Part shown: one piece after another, positions 24,963 to 32,633 of the stretch | Layout: each line of letters starts with the position of its first letter | Numbering within the stretch: position 1 is the stretch's first letter | Source of the DNA: Streptomyces sp. LUP47B | GTDB taxonomy: Bacteria; Actinomycetota; Actinomycetes; Streptomycetales; Streptomycetaceae | NCBI RefSeq assembly: GCF_001746295.1 | Contig: NZ_MJAH01000019.1 | Span: forward strand, 62,001-126,000 | Reading direction: 5' to 3' | Length of the DNA: 64,000 nucleotides | Made by a program: the position numbers and the translations under genes | Notes under the pieces: model-generated | Databases searched by the model: none | What the model was told of the DNA's origin: nothing | What the model saw: the letters and a program-made list of their open reading frames with translations, nothing else

Positions 24963-25876
24963 TCCGTGCGCTCCACAGCCGCCTCAAGGCCGTTGCCGAC
25001 CGCGCGTCGGGCATAGGCCTCCGGGACGCCGACGGTGACGGCGGCGGTCACAATCTCCTCACCGATCACCGCGAGGCCGCAGGGTCCGGGGCAGTCAGTG
25101 TGTTGGGCGGCGACGAACCGGGCGACGCCGAACGCCTGTGATCCGGCGCCTGATTCGGTGCGGGCTCGTACGAGGGCGAGGCCGCGTTCCAGTCCGGTGC
25201 GGACGTAACGCTCGGTGTGGCGGCACCCGGTGGCGACCTCCCGCGACCACGGGGCGCGGGCGGGGAGAGAAGAGGCCACCCCGCGCCGGGCGGGGGTGGT
25301 GTCTTCCTTCACGACCAGGGCGCAGACGGCCGATGGCAGGGGCACCATGCGGCCGGAGCCGGGTCCCAGCCAACGGGCGTACTGCGTAAGCGACTTGATG
25401 TCGACGCCGGGCCGCACGGCGTTCGCCGACGGCATGGCGCCCTGGTAAAGCCAGTGCTGACCGCGTGTCGTCGGCACGGTCCGCGTTTCGGGGAGCGTGG
25501 CGCGGGCCCAGTCGACGGCCGCCGCGTTGTCGAGGTCGACGACGGTCAGTCCGGCCCCTCCCGGGTGGTAGGCGATCGCTACCGCTTCCCGCCACGCCTG
25601 CGCCCACGCGGGCGAGGTGAGGACGTGCGGGTCGATGGTCGCCGCCGCCCATGCGTGGCACGGCGCGGGGCACCGGCAGGGGCCCGCGGCCTTCATGTTG
25701 GGTCGGCCGCCGCAGGCGCCGTCCTTGCAGGAGGGGCAGTTGCCGAACGGAACCTTGCCGCGTCGCAGCGGCAGCACCGGGACACCGGCCGCCGCGAGGG
25801 CGAGAGCGGTGTACAGGTGGCTCCCGGCCGGGTGATTCTCAGCGAGGGGAAGCCGGGTCGTGCAGTCAGGTGTCAT
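24959..25876 (-). CDS. Bifunctional DNA primase/polymerase (prim-pol)
   Basis: The 305-residue protein starts at ATG 25876 with AGGAGA nine bases before it. The prim-pol domain shows ALALAAAGVPVLPLRRGKVP, a Cys-rich insert (CPSCKDGACGG...CRCPAPCHAW) and the catalytic metal motif LTVVDLDN. GQHWLYQG, then VDIKSLTQYARWLGPGSGR and a C-terminal helical part follow. It primes and copies element DNA. It is translationally coupled to the two downstream replication genes and preceded by copy 2 of the conserved structured element. Confidence 0.92.
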   Translation of the reverse strand: MTPDCTTRLPLAENHPAGSHLYTALALAAAGVPVLPLRRGKVPFGNCPSCKDGACGGRPNMKAAGPCRCPAPCHAWAAATIDPHVLTSPAWAQAWREAVAIAYHPGGAGLTVVDLDNAAAVDWARATLPETRTVPTTRGQHWLYQGAMPSANAVRPGVDIKSLTQYARWLGPGSGRMVPLPSAVCALVVKEDTTPARRGVASSLPARAPWSREVATGCRHTERYVRTGLERGLALVRARTESGAGSQAFGVARFVAAQHTDCPGPCGLAVIGEEIVTAAVTVGVPEAYARRAVGNGLEAAVERTE

Positions 25877-25896
25877 GCTGAAGGTCTCCTGTTCTG

Positions 25897-25968
25897 CTAC
25901 GTCGGGATTCGGAGACCGTGGGCGGCGGGCTGTCCTTGTCCGGGAGTGACCGCCGCCCACGGGCGTAG
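25897..25968 (-). promoter_or_regulatory. Conserved structured element, copy 2 (upstream of prim-pol)
   Basis: GTGGGCGGC (25918-25926) pairs perfectly with GCCGCCCAC (25952-25960) around the conserved loop (25928-25948, one extra T compared with the other copies). An outer pairing CTACG/CGTAG is also possible. It fills the gap between the preceding gene's stop and the prim-pol ribosome site. The stem sequence differs from copies 1 and 3 but pairing is maintained. Confidence 0.62.
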
Positions 25969-26424
25969 CTACTGGTCGTTGGCGAGTGAGCGGGCGTACT
26001 GCTGACGGACGTAGGCGCGCGGGTCGCAGATCACGCCCGGCTGGTCCAGGTCGAGCAGGTACTGCGCCGCCGCGAGAGCCGTCTCGCCATCGTCATCGTG
26101 AAAGCCGTCGCTCTCACCCAGGAGCGCGATGCGGTCCAACAGGGCGGCCTTGCGCAGGTAGAACTCCCGACCCAGCTCGGTGAAGCACACGGCTTCAGCC
26201 AGGAAGCGTGCCGTCCAGCCGATCTCGCTGTTGATGCTGGGGGCGTTCGCGTACGCCTGTTCGGGGGTGGGCCAGTCCTGCGGGGTGGGGCGGTGGTCGG
26301 CGGTGAGGTAGAGGCGGGTGCGCTTGCCGTCCCGGGTCGGGTACGTGCGCACGTCACCCGCCATGAACGCGGTGGTGACGCGGTCGGTGTCGTCGGGGTC
26401 GCAGATGGCGCGAATCTCGAACAC
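25969..26424 (-). CDS. Hypothetical AICE protein
   Basis: The 151-residue acidic protein starts at GTG 26424 (VFEIRAICDPDDTDRV) with AGGAGCC upstream; the longer frame above it lacks coding character. The first ~55 residues look like a small alpha/beta fold (FEIRAICDPDDTDRVTTAFMAGDVRTYPTRDGKRTRLYLTADHRP). The remainder is helical. I recall similar genes in Streptomyces AICE backbones, but no function is known. It lies in the leftward operon between the Spd-like genes and prim-pol. Confidence 0.7.
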   Translation of the reverse strand: MFEIRAICDPDDTDRVTTAFMAGDVRTYPTRDGKRTRLYLTADHRPTPQDWPTPEQAYANAPSINSEIGWTARFLAEAVCFTELGREFYLRKAALLDRIALLGESDGFHDDDGETALAAAQYLLDLDQPGVICDPRAYVRQQYARSLANDQ

Positions 26425-26435
26425 GAAGGCTCCTG

Positions 26436-26906
26436 TCAGCCGTAGAACTTGTTCCGCTTGATGACGGCTTTGCGGATGTTGACCGTCGTCCCGCCGCCGT
26501 GGCCGCTCGCGCTGAAGACCTGCACGGCGACCCAGCCGCCGAAGATGACGGCGGCGAGGATGATGAGCTGGTGAATGAGCGCGGCGAGCGCGGCAATGAA
26601 GGTGGTCAGCAGCACGAGTCCGCCGCACACGGCCGCGAAGCCGATGCCCCCGAGGGCGATGTTCACCGCCGCGCGGGAGACGGCCGGTTTGGTCGCGACC
26701 GGTTCGGGCTTGGCGGGCTCCATGGCGTACCCGGTGACCACGCGGCCGTCGGGAAGGACGATGCTCGTCACGGCCGGGATGCTGCCGGGTTGTACGGGCA
26801 CGAGCGGCGCGGCGTGCGGTATCGGTGCGAGGGGCGTGGGGTGGTGAACCTCAACGGCCGCCACCTCGCCCCCGGCCGAACGGCCATACGTGGTGGGTTC
26901 GTTCAC
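26436..26906 (-). CDS. Spd-type membrane protein of the element
   Basis: The 156-residue protein starts at GTG 26906 (VNEPTTYG) with AAGGGA upstream. A Pro-rich soluble N-terminal half precedes two hydrophobic helices at about residues 92-112 and 115-135 (AAVNIALGGIGFAAVCGGLVLLTTFIAALAALI and LIILAAVIFGGWVAVQVF). A short basic tail ends in KRNKFYG. Position and topology fit the spread (Spd) proteins that help plasmids move through mycelial septa. Exact subfamily is uncertain. Confidence 0.65.
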   Translation of the reverse strand: MNEPTTYGRSAGGEVAAVEVHHPTPLAPIPHAAPLVPVQPGSIPAVTSIVLPDGRVVTGYAMEPAKPEPVATKPAVSRAAVNIALGGIGFAAVCGGLVLLTTFIAALAALIHQLIILAAVIFGGWVAVQVFSASGHGGGTTVNIRKAVIKRNKFYG

Positions 26907-26919
26907 GGTGGTTTCCCTT

Positions 26920-27114
26920 CTAGCGGCCGATGTCGGCGAGGGCGCCGGTGACGGCGGTGACGAGCTGGTTGACGGTGTCGCTCGCGTCGGTGGCGGCGAG
27001 GTAGAAGCCGAACAGCGCGGCGACGACGGCCGCACCGGCACCGAGCGCGCGGAAGCGCAGCAGCGCGGCGAGCGCGGCGGCGAGGAGCAGAACGAGCGGG
27101 ATGGTGATGGCCAC
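26920..27114 (-). CDS. SpdD-like small membrane protein
   Basis: The 64-residue protein starts at GTG 27114 with GGAGGACCC upstream. It has two hydrophobic helices, IPLVLLLAAALAALLRFRALGAGAAVVAALFGFYLA, then TDASDTVNQLVTAVTGALADIGR. This size and ending (SDTVNQ...ALADIGR) resemble the small SpdD-like proteins in Streptomyces conjugative elements, which assist intramycelial spread. Confidence 0.72.
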   Translation of the reverse strand: MAITIPLVLLLAAALAALLRFRALGAGAAVVAALFGFYLAATDASDTVNQLVTAVTGALADIGR

Positions 27115-27128
27115 GGGTCCTCCGGGGG

Positions 27129-27383
27129 TCAGCGGTGGGTGCAGGTGGGGTAGGCGGAGCCGCGGAAGCAGTGGTTGTACTCGTCGCGGGTGACACGGAA
27201 GCCGTGGTGGCGGCCGTCGTTGGTGGTGACGGTCAGCTGGTAGTGCCAGCCGTCGGCCTTGCGGTAGGTGGCACTGCGGTCGCTCACGGTCCCGGCCGGC
27301 CCGGGGGCGTAGTCGGGGCTGCACGCGGTCAGGGCCAGGACGGCGCCGATGGTCGCGGCGACGGCCGCGAGGGCTTTGCGCAT
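27129..27383 (-). CDS. Small lipoprotein carried by the element
   Basis: The 84-residue protein starts at ATG 27383. A signal peptide ends in the lipobox LTAC at residues ~17-20, so it should be lipid-anchored on the cell surface. The mature part is about 64 residues with aromatic and His residues (YRKADGWHYQLTVTTNDGRHHGFRVTRDEYNHC) and a likely Cys pair near the end. No family is recognised. A role in mating contact or entry exclusion is possible from context only. Confidence 0.7.
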   Translation of the reverse strand: MRKALAAVAATIGAVLALTACSPDYAPGPAGTVSDRSATYRKADGWHYQLTVTTNDGRHHGFRVTRDEYNHCFRGSAYPTCTHR

Positions 27384-27403
27384 GGCGGGGCTCCTTCGGG
27401 CGG

Positions 27404-27655
27404 TCAGCGGGTGCCGGCGCGGTACGTGCGGGCGGCGCGGTTGTAGATCCAGCGGCCGACGCGTATGCGCTTGCCGGTGGCGTCACAGCGGCGGCAGTCA
27501 CGGCCGCGCTTGAGGTGTCCCTTGCGGTCGGTCTTGAGTTCGTGGCCCATGCCGTGGCACTTGCGGCAGTCGCCGAACGGGCTCAGCCAGCACTTACCGC
27601 CGTAACCGAGCGTGATGGCGAGTAGGCAGGCGATAGCAAGGAGGGGAAGGCTCAT
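27404..27655 (-). CDS. Small membrane-anchored zinc-ribbon protein
   Basis: The 83-residue protein starts at ATG 27655. One N-terminal hydrophobic helix (PLLAIACLLAITLGYG) is followed by CRKCHGMG and CRRCDATGKR, a pair of DnaJ-like CxxCxxxG zinc motifs. It ends in basic residues. I recall such proteins near traSA in Streptomyces elements. Function is unknown; nucleic-acid or protein binding at the membrane is inferred. Confidence 0.7.
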   Translation of the reverse strand: MSLPLLAIACLLAITLGYGGKCWLSPFGDCRKCHGMGHELKTDRKGHLKRGRDCRRCDATGKRIRVGRWIYNRAARTYRAGTR

Positions 27656-27702
27656 CAGGGGCCTCTCAGACGGGTTCTCGGGGGTTTCCGCAGGTAGGCC
27701 GC

Positions 27703-27784
27703 TATCTGCTAGCGACCTGATCAGAGGCGGTTTTGATTGCTAGCAGGGTTGCTACCGGTAGCGACGGTCGCCGCTACCGGTAGC
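27703..27784. repeat. Palindrome cluster downstream of the transfer gene, candidate clt
   Basis: GCTACCGGTAGC occurs twice (27751-27762 and 27773-27784), each copy itself palindromic. They are preceded by TGCTAGCA (27738-27745) and TGCTAGCGACC (near 27708). FtsK-like Tra proteins of actinomycetes bind short repeats at the clt locus, usually close to the tra gene. This cluster begins 12 bases beyond the traSA-like stop, so it may be clt; a terminator is the alternative. Confidence 0.5.
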
Positions 27785-27796
27785 AGGCTGTGAGAC

Positions 27797-30025
27797 CTAT
27801 CCGGCGTCCCGCTTTTCGTTGCGCTGCGTAATCGCGGTGGCGATGTCGTCGCGCTTGATGCCGCGCTTGTTGACCTGTTCGCCGTCGATGCGTCGGCTGA
27901 TCTGCATCGTGCCGATGCCGAACGGCTTGAGCGCTGCGGTGAGTGCTTCGGCCTTGGGCTTGGCGTCCAGTTCGGCCCACGGGCCGTAGACGTCGGGGCG
28001 CAGGTCGGCGAGGCGGTCGACGATGGTCTCGGACCACACCTTGGCCTCGCCCTTGCCCAGCACCTGAGCGACGTCGTCCAGGATCGTCGCGGACACCTCC
28101 GGGGCCGGGGCCTCGCCGACCGCGTCGCCGGACAGCGTTCCCTCCGCCTCCCGCAGCGCGGCGGCACGGGTGAGGATGCGTTCGGCGTCGCGGCCGTCGG
28201 CGAGGTAGGTGCGCACGATCCCGGAGTCGTCCGACATGCCCTTGAGCAGGCCCACGCCCTTGTGGGACTTCAGCAGCTTGGACGCGTCCAGACCCTCGCT
28301 GTAGGAGCCGGCGCCAAGGATGACGTCGGAGACCTGGTAGGCGCCCACCCGCAGCGCGAACCGGGCCTGGTGCTGGTCACGCAGCTCCGAGGGGCACGCC
28401 TTGTCGTCCGGCTTCTGCGTCGACGTCATCACCGACACACCCACGGCCGGCGCGACCCGGGCGAGGTAGACCATCAGGGACAGGATCTCCTTGCCGTGCT
28501 CGGGGTGGGTCAGGTACTCCTGCACCTCGTCCACCACGAACAGCGTGAGCGGCATGTTCAGCTTCTTGTCCCGGCTGATCTCCGGGGTGAGCTTGCCCTC
28601 CGGGCAGACATGCAACGGCAGTTCGGACAGCCGGTGGTAGCGGTCCTCGACATCCGCCTTGAGTTCCCGCAGCGAGGTCAGCAGGTGCTGAACCGGGTCG
28701 AACCCGTTCTTGGGCACGATCCCGAACCCGATGCGGTGCGCGACCAGCGCGAACTTACGCCAGTCCGGCGACGCCTTCCCGTCGAACACGTACAGGCGCA
28801 CGTACGGGTCCAGCGCGGCGGCCAGCGCGATCGTGCGGGCAGAGAACGTCTTGCCCTGCCGCGGCACGGCACCGACCAGCAACGACAGCCACAGCATGGT
28901 CGCCATGACCGGGTTGCCCCGCTCGTCCACGCCCCACGGGAACGGCTTCCAGAAGTCCACCCGAGTTGCCCCCAACAGCGGGGACTTGCCCGAGGGAACG
29001 GCGAGCGGGTCACGGTCGGCGATCCAGTAGGAGACCCGCCGCCCGCTCGTCTCGTCCTTGTCGAGGAAGAGCTGAGTGGGGGCGATGTCCATACCGGAGG
29101 CGAGCCGGGCGTGAGCCTTCACCGCGTCCTCGAACGTCTTGCCGTACGGCAGATCCACCACCACGCGCCAGCCGTCGCCGTCCCGGCCGATCGGCCGCGG
29201 GAAGGCGATGGTCTGATCCTTGGTGGTCAGCCCGGACGCCTCGTGGGCGCGGATGACGATGTCACTGGACAGCCGCCGCTTGCGGAACGTCACCTTGGCC
29301 ATGTCGATCAGCGGCCGATCGGCCGGCGCCCCGACCGCCCCGAGCGTGGTGGTCAGCGTGGCCATGGCCAACAGAAGCAGCCAGGACGGGGCCATGACGT
29401 ACAGGGTCAGGGCGGCGGCGAGGCCGATCAGGGAGGCGATCGTGGCGACGATGCCCCGCAGGCGGACGCGGTCGTTGCGCTGCCGCGACAGCTTCAGGTA
29501 CTCCGCCGCGTCCTCGTTCGCCACCGACGCCAGGCGCAGGCCCTTGCCTTCGGCGTCGAAGACCCACCGGCCGATGGCCGTTGACCAGCGCCACGCCCCG
29601 CGCGGCGAGTACCACAGGATCATCGGGGTGTAGATGCAGGGCAGGCGAACGGCGTGGTAGCCGATCACAGCCGAGTAGTGCCGCACGGCCCACTTGCGCA
29701 CGGCCGTTCGCTGGTCAGGCAGCTTCACCCAGTCCGGCAGGACCGGCATGCGGGCCTTGTCCTTGGCCTCCATCCACTCCGCGACCGACGGCGGGTAGAC
29801 CTCACGCGGCGGGTCCACCGGCGCCCCGTCGGTCAGCCCTTCGGCCTCCGGGTCGTCGGTGTCGGGGAGTTCGGCCTCCCACTCCCCCGGCTTCACCACA
29901 CCCTCGCCGACCGGCACGTCCGCGGCGGGGGTGGTCTTCTTCAGCGGGAACGGCAGTACCTCAGCCGTCCGATCATCGGTAGCCTCCGGGTCGTCCCGGG
30001 GCGGGAACTCAGGGTTTTCCGTCAC
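27797..30025 (-). CDS. FtsK/SpoIIIE-type conjugal transfer protein (TraSA/TraB-like)
   Basis: The 742-residue protein starts at GTG 30025. The acidic N-terminal ~100 residues precede two membrane helices near residues 190-232 (GIVATIASLIGLAAALTLYVM and SWLLLLAMATLTTTLGAVG). Walker A is GAVPRQGKT (~385-393) and Walker B is LTLFVVDE (~493-500). The C-terminal ~110 residues form the winged-helix region that recognises clt. Proteins of this type form a hexameric pump that moves double-stranded DNA between mycelia and suffice for transfer. A long hairpin lies just upstream of the start. Confidence 0.93.
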   Translation of the reverse strand: MTENPEFPPRDDPEATDDRTAEVLPFPLKKTTPAADVPVGEGVVKPGEWEAELPDTDDPEAEGLTDGAPVDPPREVYPPSVAEWMEAKDKARMPVLPDWVKLPDQRTAVRKWAVRHYSAVIGYHAVRLPCIYTPMILWYSPRGAWRWSTAIGRWVFDAEGKGLRLASVANEDAAEYLKLSRQRNDRVRLRGIVATIASLIGLAAALTLYVMAPSWLLLLAMATLTTTLGAVGAPADRPLIDMAKVTFRKRRLSSDIVIRAHEASGLTTKDQTIAFPRPIGRDGDGWRVVVDLPYGKTFEDAVKAHARLASGMDIAPTQLFLDKDETSGRRVSYWIADRDPLAVPSGKSPLLGATRVDFWKPFPWGVDERGNPVMATMLWLSLLVGAVPRQGKTFSARTIALAAALDPYVRLYVFDGKASPDWRKFALVAHRIGFGIVPKNGFDPVQHLLTSLRELKADVEDRYHRLSELPLHVCPEGKLTPEISRDKKLNMPLTLFVVDEVQEYLTHPEHGKEILSLMVYLARVAPAVGVSVMTSTQKPDDKACPSELRDQHQARFALRVGAYQVSDVILGAGSYSEGLDASKLLKSHKGVGLLKGMSDDSGIVRTYLADGRDAERILTRAAALREAEGTLSGDAVGEAPAPEVSATILDDVAQVLGKGEAKVWSETIVDRLADLRPDVYGPWAELDAKPKAEALTAALKPFGIGTMQISRRIDGEQVNKRGIKRDDIATAITQRNEKRDAG

Positions 30026-30052
30026 GATGTACGTGCTCCTTCGGGAGTCGAA

Positions 30053-30093
30053 GGGTCCGGCCGACTTGCTGTGGAAGGTGGGCGGCCGGACCC
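30053..30093. promoter_or_regulatory. Hairpin in the leader of the transfer gene
   Basis: GGGTCCGGCCG (30053-30063) is perfectly inverted at 30083-30093, loop 19. It lies between the RRQRL-gene stop and the transfer-gene start, about 28 bases from the GTG. No T-run follows. It could attenuate read-through into traSA or mark an RNA-processing site. Confidence 0.5.
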
Positions 30094-30108
30094 GGGATTC
30101 GAGGTGGT

Positions 30109-30480
30109 TCAAGCGGCGCGCTGTTCCTCGGGAAAGGCGCAGGTCACACACATGCCGAGCGTGGTCGGGATGACGTATCCGGCATCGCGGCGACACTCGG
30201 GGCAACGACGGCGAGCGGCATTGGCCTTGGCCAGGGCCGCCCACCTCGCCGGGGTCATCGGCCGCACCGGCAGAGCGAGGTCGACGCGGTACAGGTACGC
30301 CGTCAGCGGCCCTCGCCGTCGACGCCGGCGCAAGACCTGAGCCGCGATCTCCTGACCACCCGGGCGCAACCCGCGGAGGCGGAGTTGGCGGCGGGTGGCG
30401 AAGCCGTCCGGCGCCAAGCGCCACGGGTAGGTAGGGATACCGAACGTGGTGCCGTCCGGGTCCCAAAACCGCGCGCTCAC
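30109..30480 (-). CDS. RRQRL motif-containing zinc-binding protein
   Basis: The 123-residue protein starts at GTG 30480, overlapping the SpdB-like stop by four bases. It has the family signature RRQLRLRGLRPGGQ, an Arg-rich loop, LYRVDLALPVRPMTPARWAALAKANAARRRCPEC and a second Cys pair (MCVTC), giving a four-Cys zinc site. Such proteins are standard in Streptomyces AICE backbones; their function is not known. Translational coupling ties it to SpdB. Confidence 0.8.
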   Translation of the reverse strand: MSARFWDPDGTTFGIPTYPWRLAPDGFATRRQLRLRGLRPGGQEIAAQVLRRRRRRGPLTAYLYRVDLALPVRPMTPARWAALAKANAARRRCPECRRDAGYVIPTTLGMCVTCAFPEEQRAA

Positions 30481-31337
30481 GCCACGCGCTTCCACGCGGC
30501 CCGAAGGCGGACCTCGGACGCGGAATGACCAGCCTGGCGAAACCGGGCAGCCATCTCGCGATACGACAGGGCAGGCGTCTCGCTGTGCGTGATCTCGTCA
30601 ACCAGGGCGTCAAGGGCCGCGTCGGTGAGCGCGGGACCCGACTCCAGAGAGAGGGCGGGGACCGGTTCGGTGGGACCCCACACGGGGAGCTCCCAGCGGG
30701 GCGTGACGTCGGCTGTGACGCGGCTCGTCACGCTGGTCAGCGCCCTGCCGGTGTCCTCGCCCTGCCGCGTCTCCTCCAATGTGGACCACGCCCGGGAGAG
30801 GGTTTTGGCGGTCTTGGCCTGCACGCGTGCGACGCGGGCACCGGCCCCCGTCACGGCCGTCAGCCGGGTCTCCTCGGTCGCGGCGTCCGCCCGCAGCCGG
30901 GCACGCGCCACGGCCGCCTCATCCCGCGCCTCCTGCTGAATGCCCCGGATCGCGTCCAGGGCGGCGGTGGTGAGCGCGGTGCGCTCCCACAGTCCGTGAA
31001 CTAGCCACAGGGCCTTCGCGGCGATCGGCAGCCACGCCACGGCCAGCCACGCGCCGGCCGACTGTTCGGCGGTCAGCGCGTGGGCGACCAGGACACCGGC
31101 CGCGATCAGACCAAAGAACCAGCCGACCCCGGTGACGATCCGGCTGTGGTCGCCCTGCGCGGCAAGGCGGCGTTCGTAGGCGAGGGTGGCCAGCCATCCC
31201 CCGTCGATGCCGAGTCCGACGACCAGGGCGACCGGCCACGGCACGGCCGTGCCCAGCCACATAATGACCACGGCCAGGGTGAGGACCATGGACACCGCCG
31301 TCATCGCGACCGCGGGCAGTACGGTCTTGGCCCTCAT
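30477..31337 (-). CDS. SpdB-like spread protein (polytopic membrane protein)
   Basis: The 286-residue protein starts at ATG 31337, coupled to the upstream gene by an ATGA overlap. Four hydrophobic helices lie in the first ~135 residues (LPAVAMTAVSMVLTLAVVIMWLG, PVALVVGLGIDGGWLATLAY, VGWFFGLIAAGVLVAHAL, AWLAVAWLPIAAKALWLVHGL). A charged coiled-coil-like stretch (residues ~150-215) follows. The C-terminal region (SYREMAARFRQAGHSASEVRLRAAWKRV) looks like a DNA-binding helix-turn-helix. The architecture matches SpdB proteins needed for intramycelial plasmid spread. Confidence 0.82.
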   Translation of the reverse strand: MRAKTVLPAVAMTAVSMVLTLAVVIMWLGTAVPWPVALVVGLGIDGGWLATLAYERRLAAQGDHSRIVTGVGWFFGLIAAGVLVAHALTAEQSAGAWLAVAWLPIAAKALWLVHGLWERTALTTAALDAIRGIQQEARDEAAVARARLRADAATEETRLTAVTGAGARVARVQAKTAKTLSRAWSTLEETRQGEDTGRALTSVTSRVTADVTPRWELPVWGPTEPVPALSLESGPALTDAALDALVDEITHSETPALSYREMAARFRQAGHSASEVRLRAAWKRVA

Positions 31338-31630
31338 GCCGCTTCCCCCGTCCCGGCCCGGTGGCCGCGCACGGAACGCAGGAACGGCACGGTACGGGTC
31401 AGCGCGTCGGCGTACAGGGCGTCCCAACCGGCGATCTCGTCACCGGCCTCCGCCTCCGCGACCAGGTCGGCAAGGACGTCACGGGCCGCGTCCTCGCGGG
31501 CGGCACGCTCGCCGTCCGTCTCGAACTCCAGCGGGCCCCGGAACAGGTCGACGTCGATACCGAGCGCCAGTTCCGCGAACTCGATGTCGCCGTGCGCCTC
31601 TTGGCCGGCGACGAAAGTGCGCATACGCAT
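31334..31630 (-). CDS. Hypothetical AICE protein at the head of the backbone operon
   Basis: The 98-residue acidic protein starts at ATG 31630 (MRMRTFVAGQE) with GAGGAGAG upstream. It is largely helical (DGERAAREDAARDVLADLVAEAEAGDEIAGWDALYADALTR). It is the first gene of the leftward operon, is coupled to spdB, and is preceded by copy 3 of the conserved structured element. No family function is known. Confidence 0.68.
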   Translation of the reverse strand: MRMRTFVAGQEAHGDIEFAELALGIDVDLFRGPLEFETDGERAAREDAARDVLADLVAEAEAGDEIAGWDALYADALTRTVPFLRSVRGHRAGTGEAA

Positions 31631-31650
31631 GATGGGGTCTCTCCTCAGTG

Positions 31651-31720
31651 CTACGTCGGGAAAGGAGACCGAGCACGGCGGGCTGTCCTGTCCGGGAGTG
31701 CCAGCGCGCTCGGTACGCAG
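31651..31720 (-). promoter_or_regulatory. Conserved structured element, copy 3 (head of backbone operon)
   Basis: The loop (31681-31700) is identical to that of copy 1. The stem uses different bases: on the sense strand CCGAGCGCG pairs with CGTGCTCGG (one G-U). The flanking GGAGACC and ACGTCGGGA words are shared. It ends about 20 bases before the first gene. As the first-gene leader it may act on the whole operon. Confidence 0.6.
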
Positions 31721-32139
31721 GCCAACGCCGCAAGAAGCGGCAGGCCAAGCGCCCCGGCCGGGAGTCGAACCCGGCCCGAAGACCATCGGGGCTTAAGCGA
31801 GGAACAGGCCCTCGCGAAGGTGCTGTGCATGTCAGATCAATCAATGCCGTCACCGCCCCGTAGGGCGGATCCGGGCAGGTCACCCGGCCCGACATGGGCG
31901 GTCGGGATGGTGACCCGCACCCATCGACCACCCATGTCCAGGTGGCTGGGTCGGCACCCTGTTGAGTTCTTGGTAGCGCTTGCTCCGGGCCGTGCATCCG
32001 GGCGCTATTGGTGCAGGTCAAGCAGTTGTCCCCTTGGTCCGGGACGACCCCTCGCTAGCTAGCTTGCACTAGTCTGCTGTGGTGCACAACCCTCAAGAGG
32101 TGATGCGCACTAGTTCGCTGTGGTGGGTACCCTCAAGGC
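31721..32139. promoter_or_regulatory. Divergent control region of the element, with 32-bp direct repeats
   Basis: About 420 bases separate the leftward backbone operon from the rightward GntR gene. Two direct repeats, GCACTAGTCTGCTGTGGTG...ACCCTCAAG at 32066-32097 and its near copy at 32107-32137, lie about 41 bases apart. The second ends just before the repressor's ATG. They are the best candidates for repressor operators. A GCTAGCTAGC palindrome (32053-32063) precedes them. No credible gene is seen. Confidence 0.6.
31751..31792 (-). other. tRNA-like T-arm/acceptor mini-structure
   Basis: On the minus strand GCCCCG (31792 downwards) is followed by 11 bases, then CCGGG-TTCGACT-CCCGG and CGGGGC, which can pair with the starting GCCCCG. 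This is a T-arm stacked on an acceptor-like stem, with no D or anticodon arm. It could be a tRNA remnant or a coincidental hairpin. Confidence 0.3.
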
Positions 32140-32475
32140 ATGACTGTCACAGGAGGGCCCAAGCCGAAGGCGGTGCAGGTCGCAGACGCGCTGCGCGACG
32201 ACATCAAGAAGATGAAGCCGGGGGAGAAACTCCCCTCTCAGCGCGAGCTGATGGACCGCTTCGGGTACGCCAGCCAGACCATCCAGAACGGGCTAGCCGC
32301 GCTCAGGGCCGAAGGGTTGATCGTGTCCGCGGGGAACCTGGGCAATTTCGTCAGCGATGGGTCTGCCCCCAGCGGCGACGTACGTGATGACATCAAGGAA
32401 ATCCGCTCCCAACTCCAGACGTTGACCGAACGACTCGAAGCGCTGGAAAGCCGCTCCGCACCGGGTGGCGCTTGA
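32140..32475 (+). CDS. KorSA-like GntR-family repressor
   Basis: The 111-residue protein starts at ATG 32140. It is a minimal GntR winged helix, VADALRDDIKKMKPGEKLPSQRELMDRFGYASQTIQNGLAALRAEGLIVSAGNLGNFV. A short coiled coil follows (VRDDIKEIRSQLQTLTERLEALES), without an effector domain. KorSA of pSAM2 has the same architecture and represses transfer and its own gene. The operator-like direct repeats abut the ATG with no good ribosome site, so the message may be leaderless. It probably silences the backbone operon. Confidence 0.82.
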   Translation: MTVTGGPKPKAVQVADALRDDIKKMKPGEKLPSQRELMDRFGYASQTIQNGLAALRAEGLIVSAGNLGNFVSDGSAPSGDVRDDIKEIRSQLQTLTERLEALESRSAPGGA

Positions 32476-32633
32476 TCTGCAACCAGCATGGGAGTAACGG
32501 AGTGTGTGAGGTAAGTGACAGCCAGGGGACGGCGAGGGGGAGGCGGGGACATGTCCAGTGACACCCCCCTGTCCCCTTCCCTGTCCCCCCTGCCCGCGCG
32601 CGAGACTCGGAGTAGGCACTCGGAGGAGGGCGC

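Noticed and set aside
31751..31792. A complete tRNA gene on the minus strand
   Set aside because: Only the T-arm and acceptor-like pairing are present; there is no D arm or anticodon arm.
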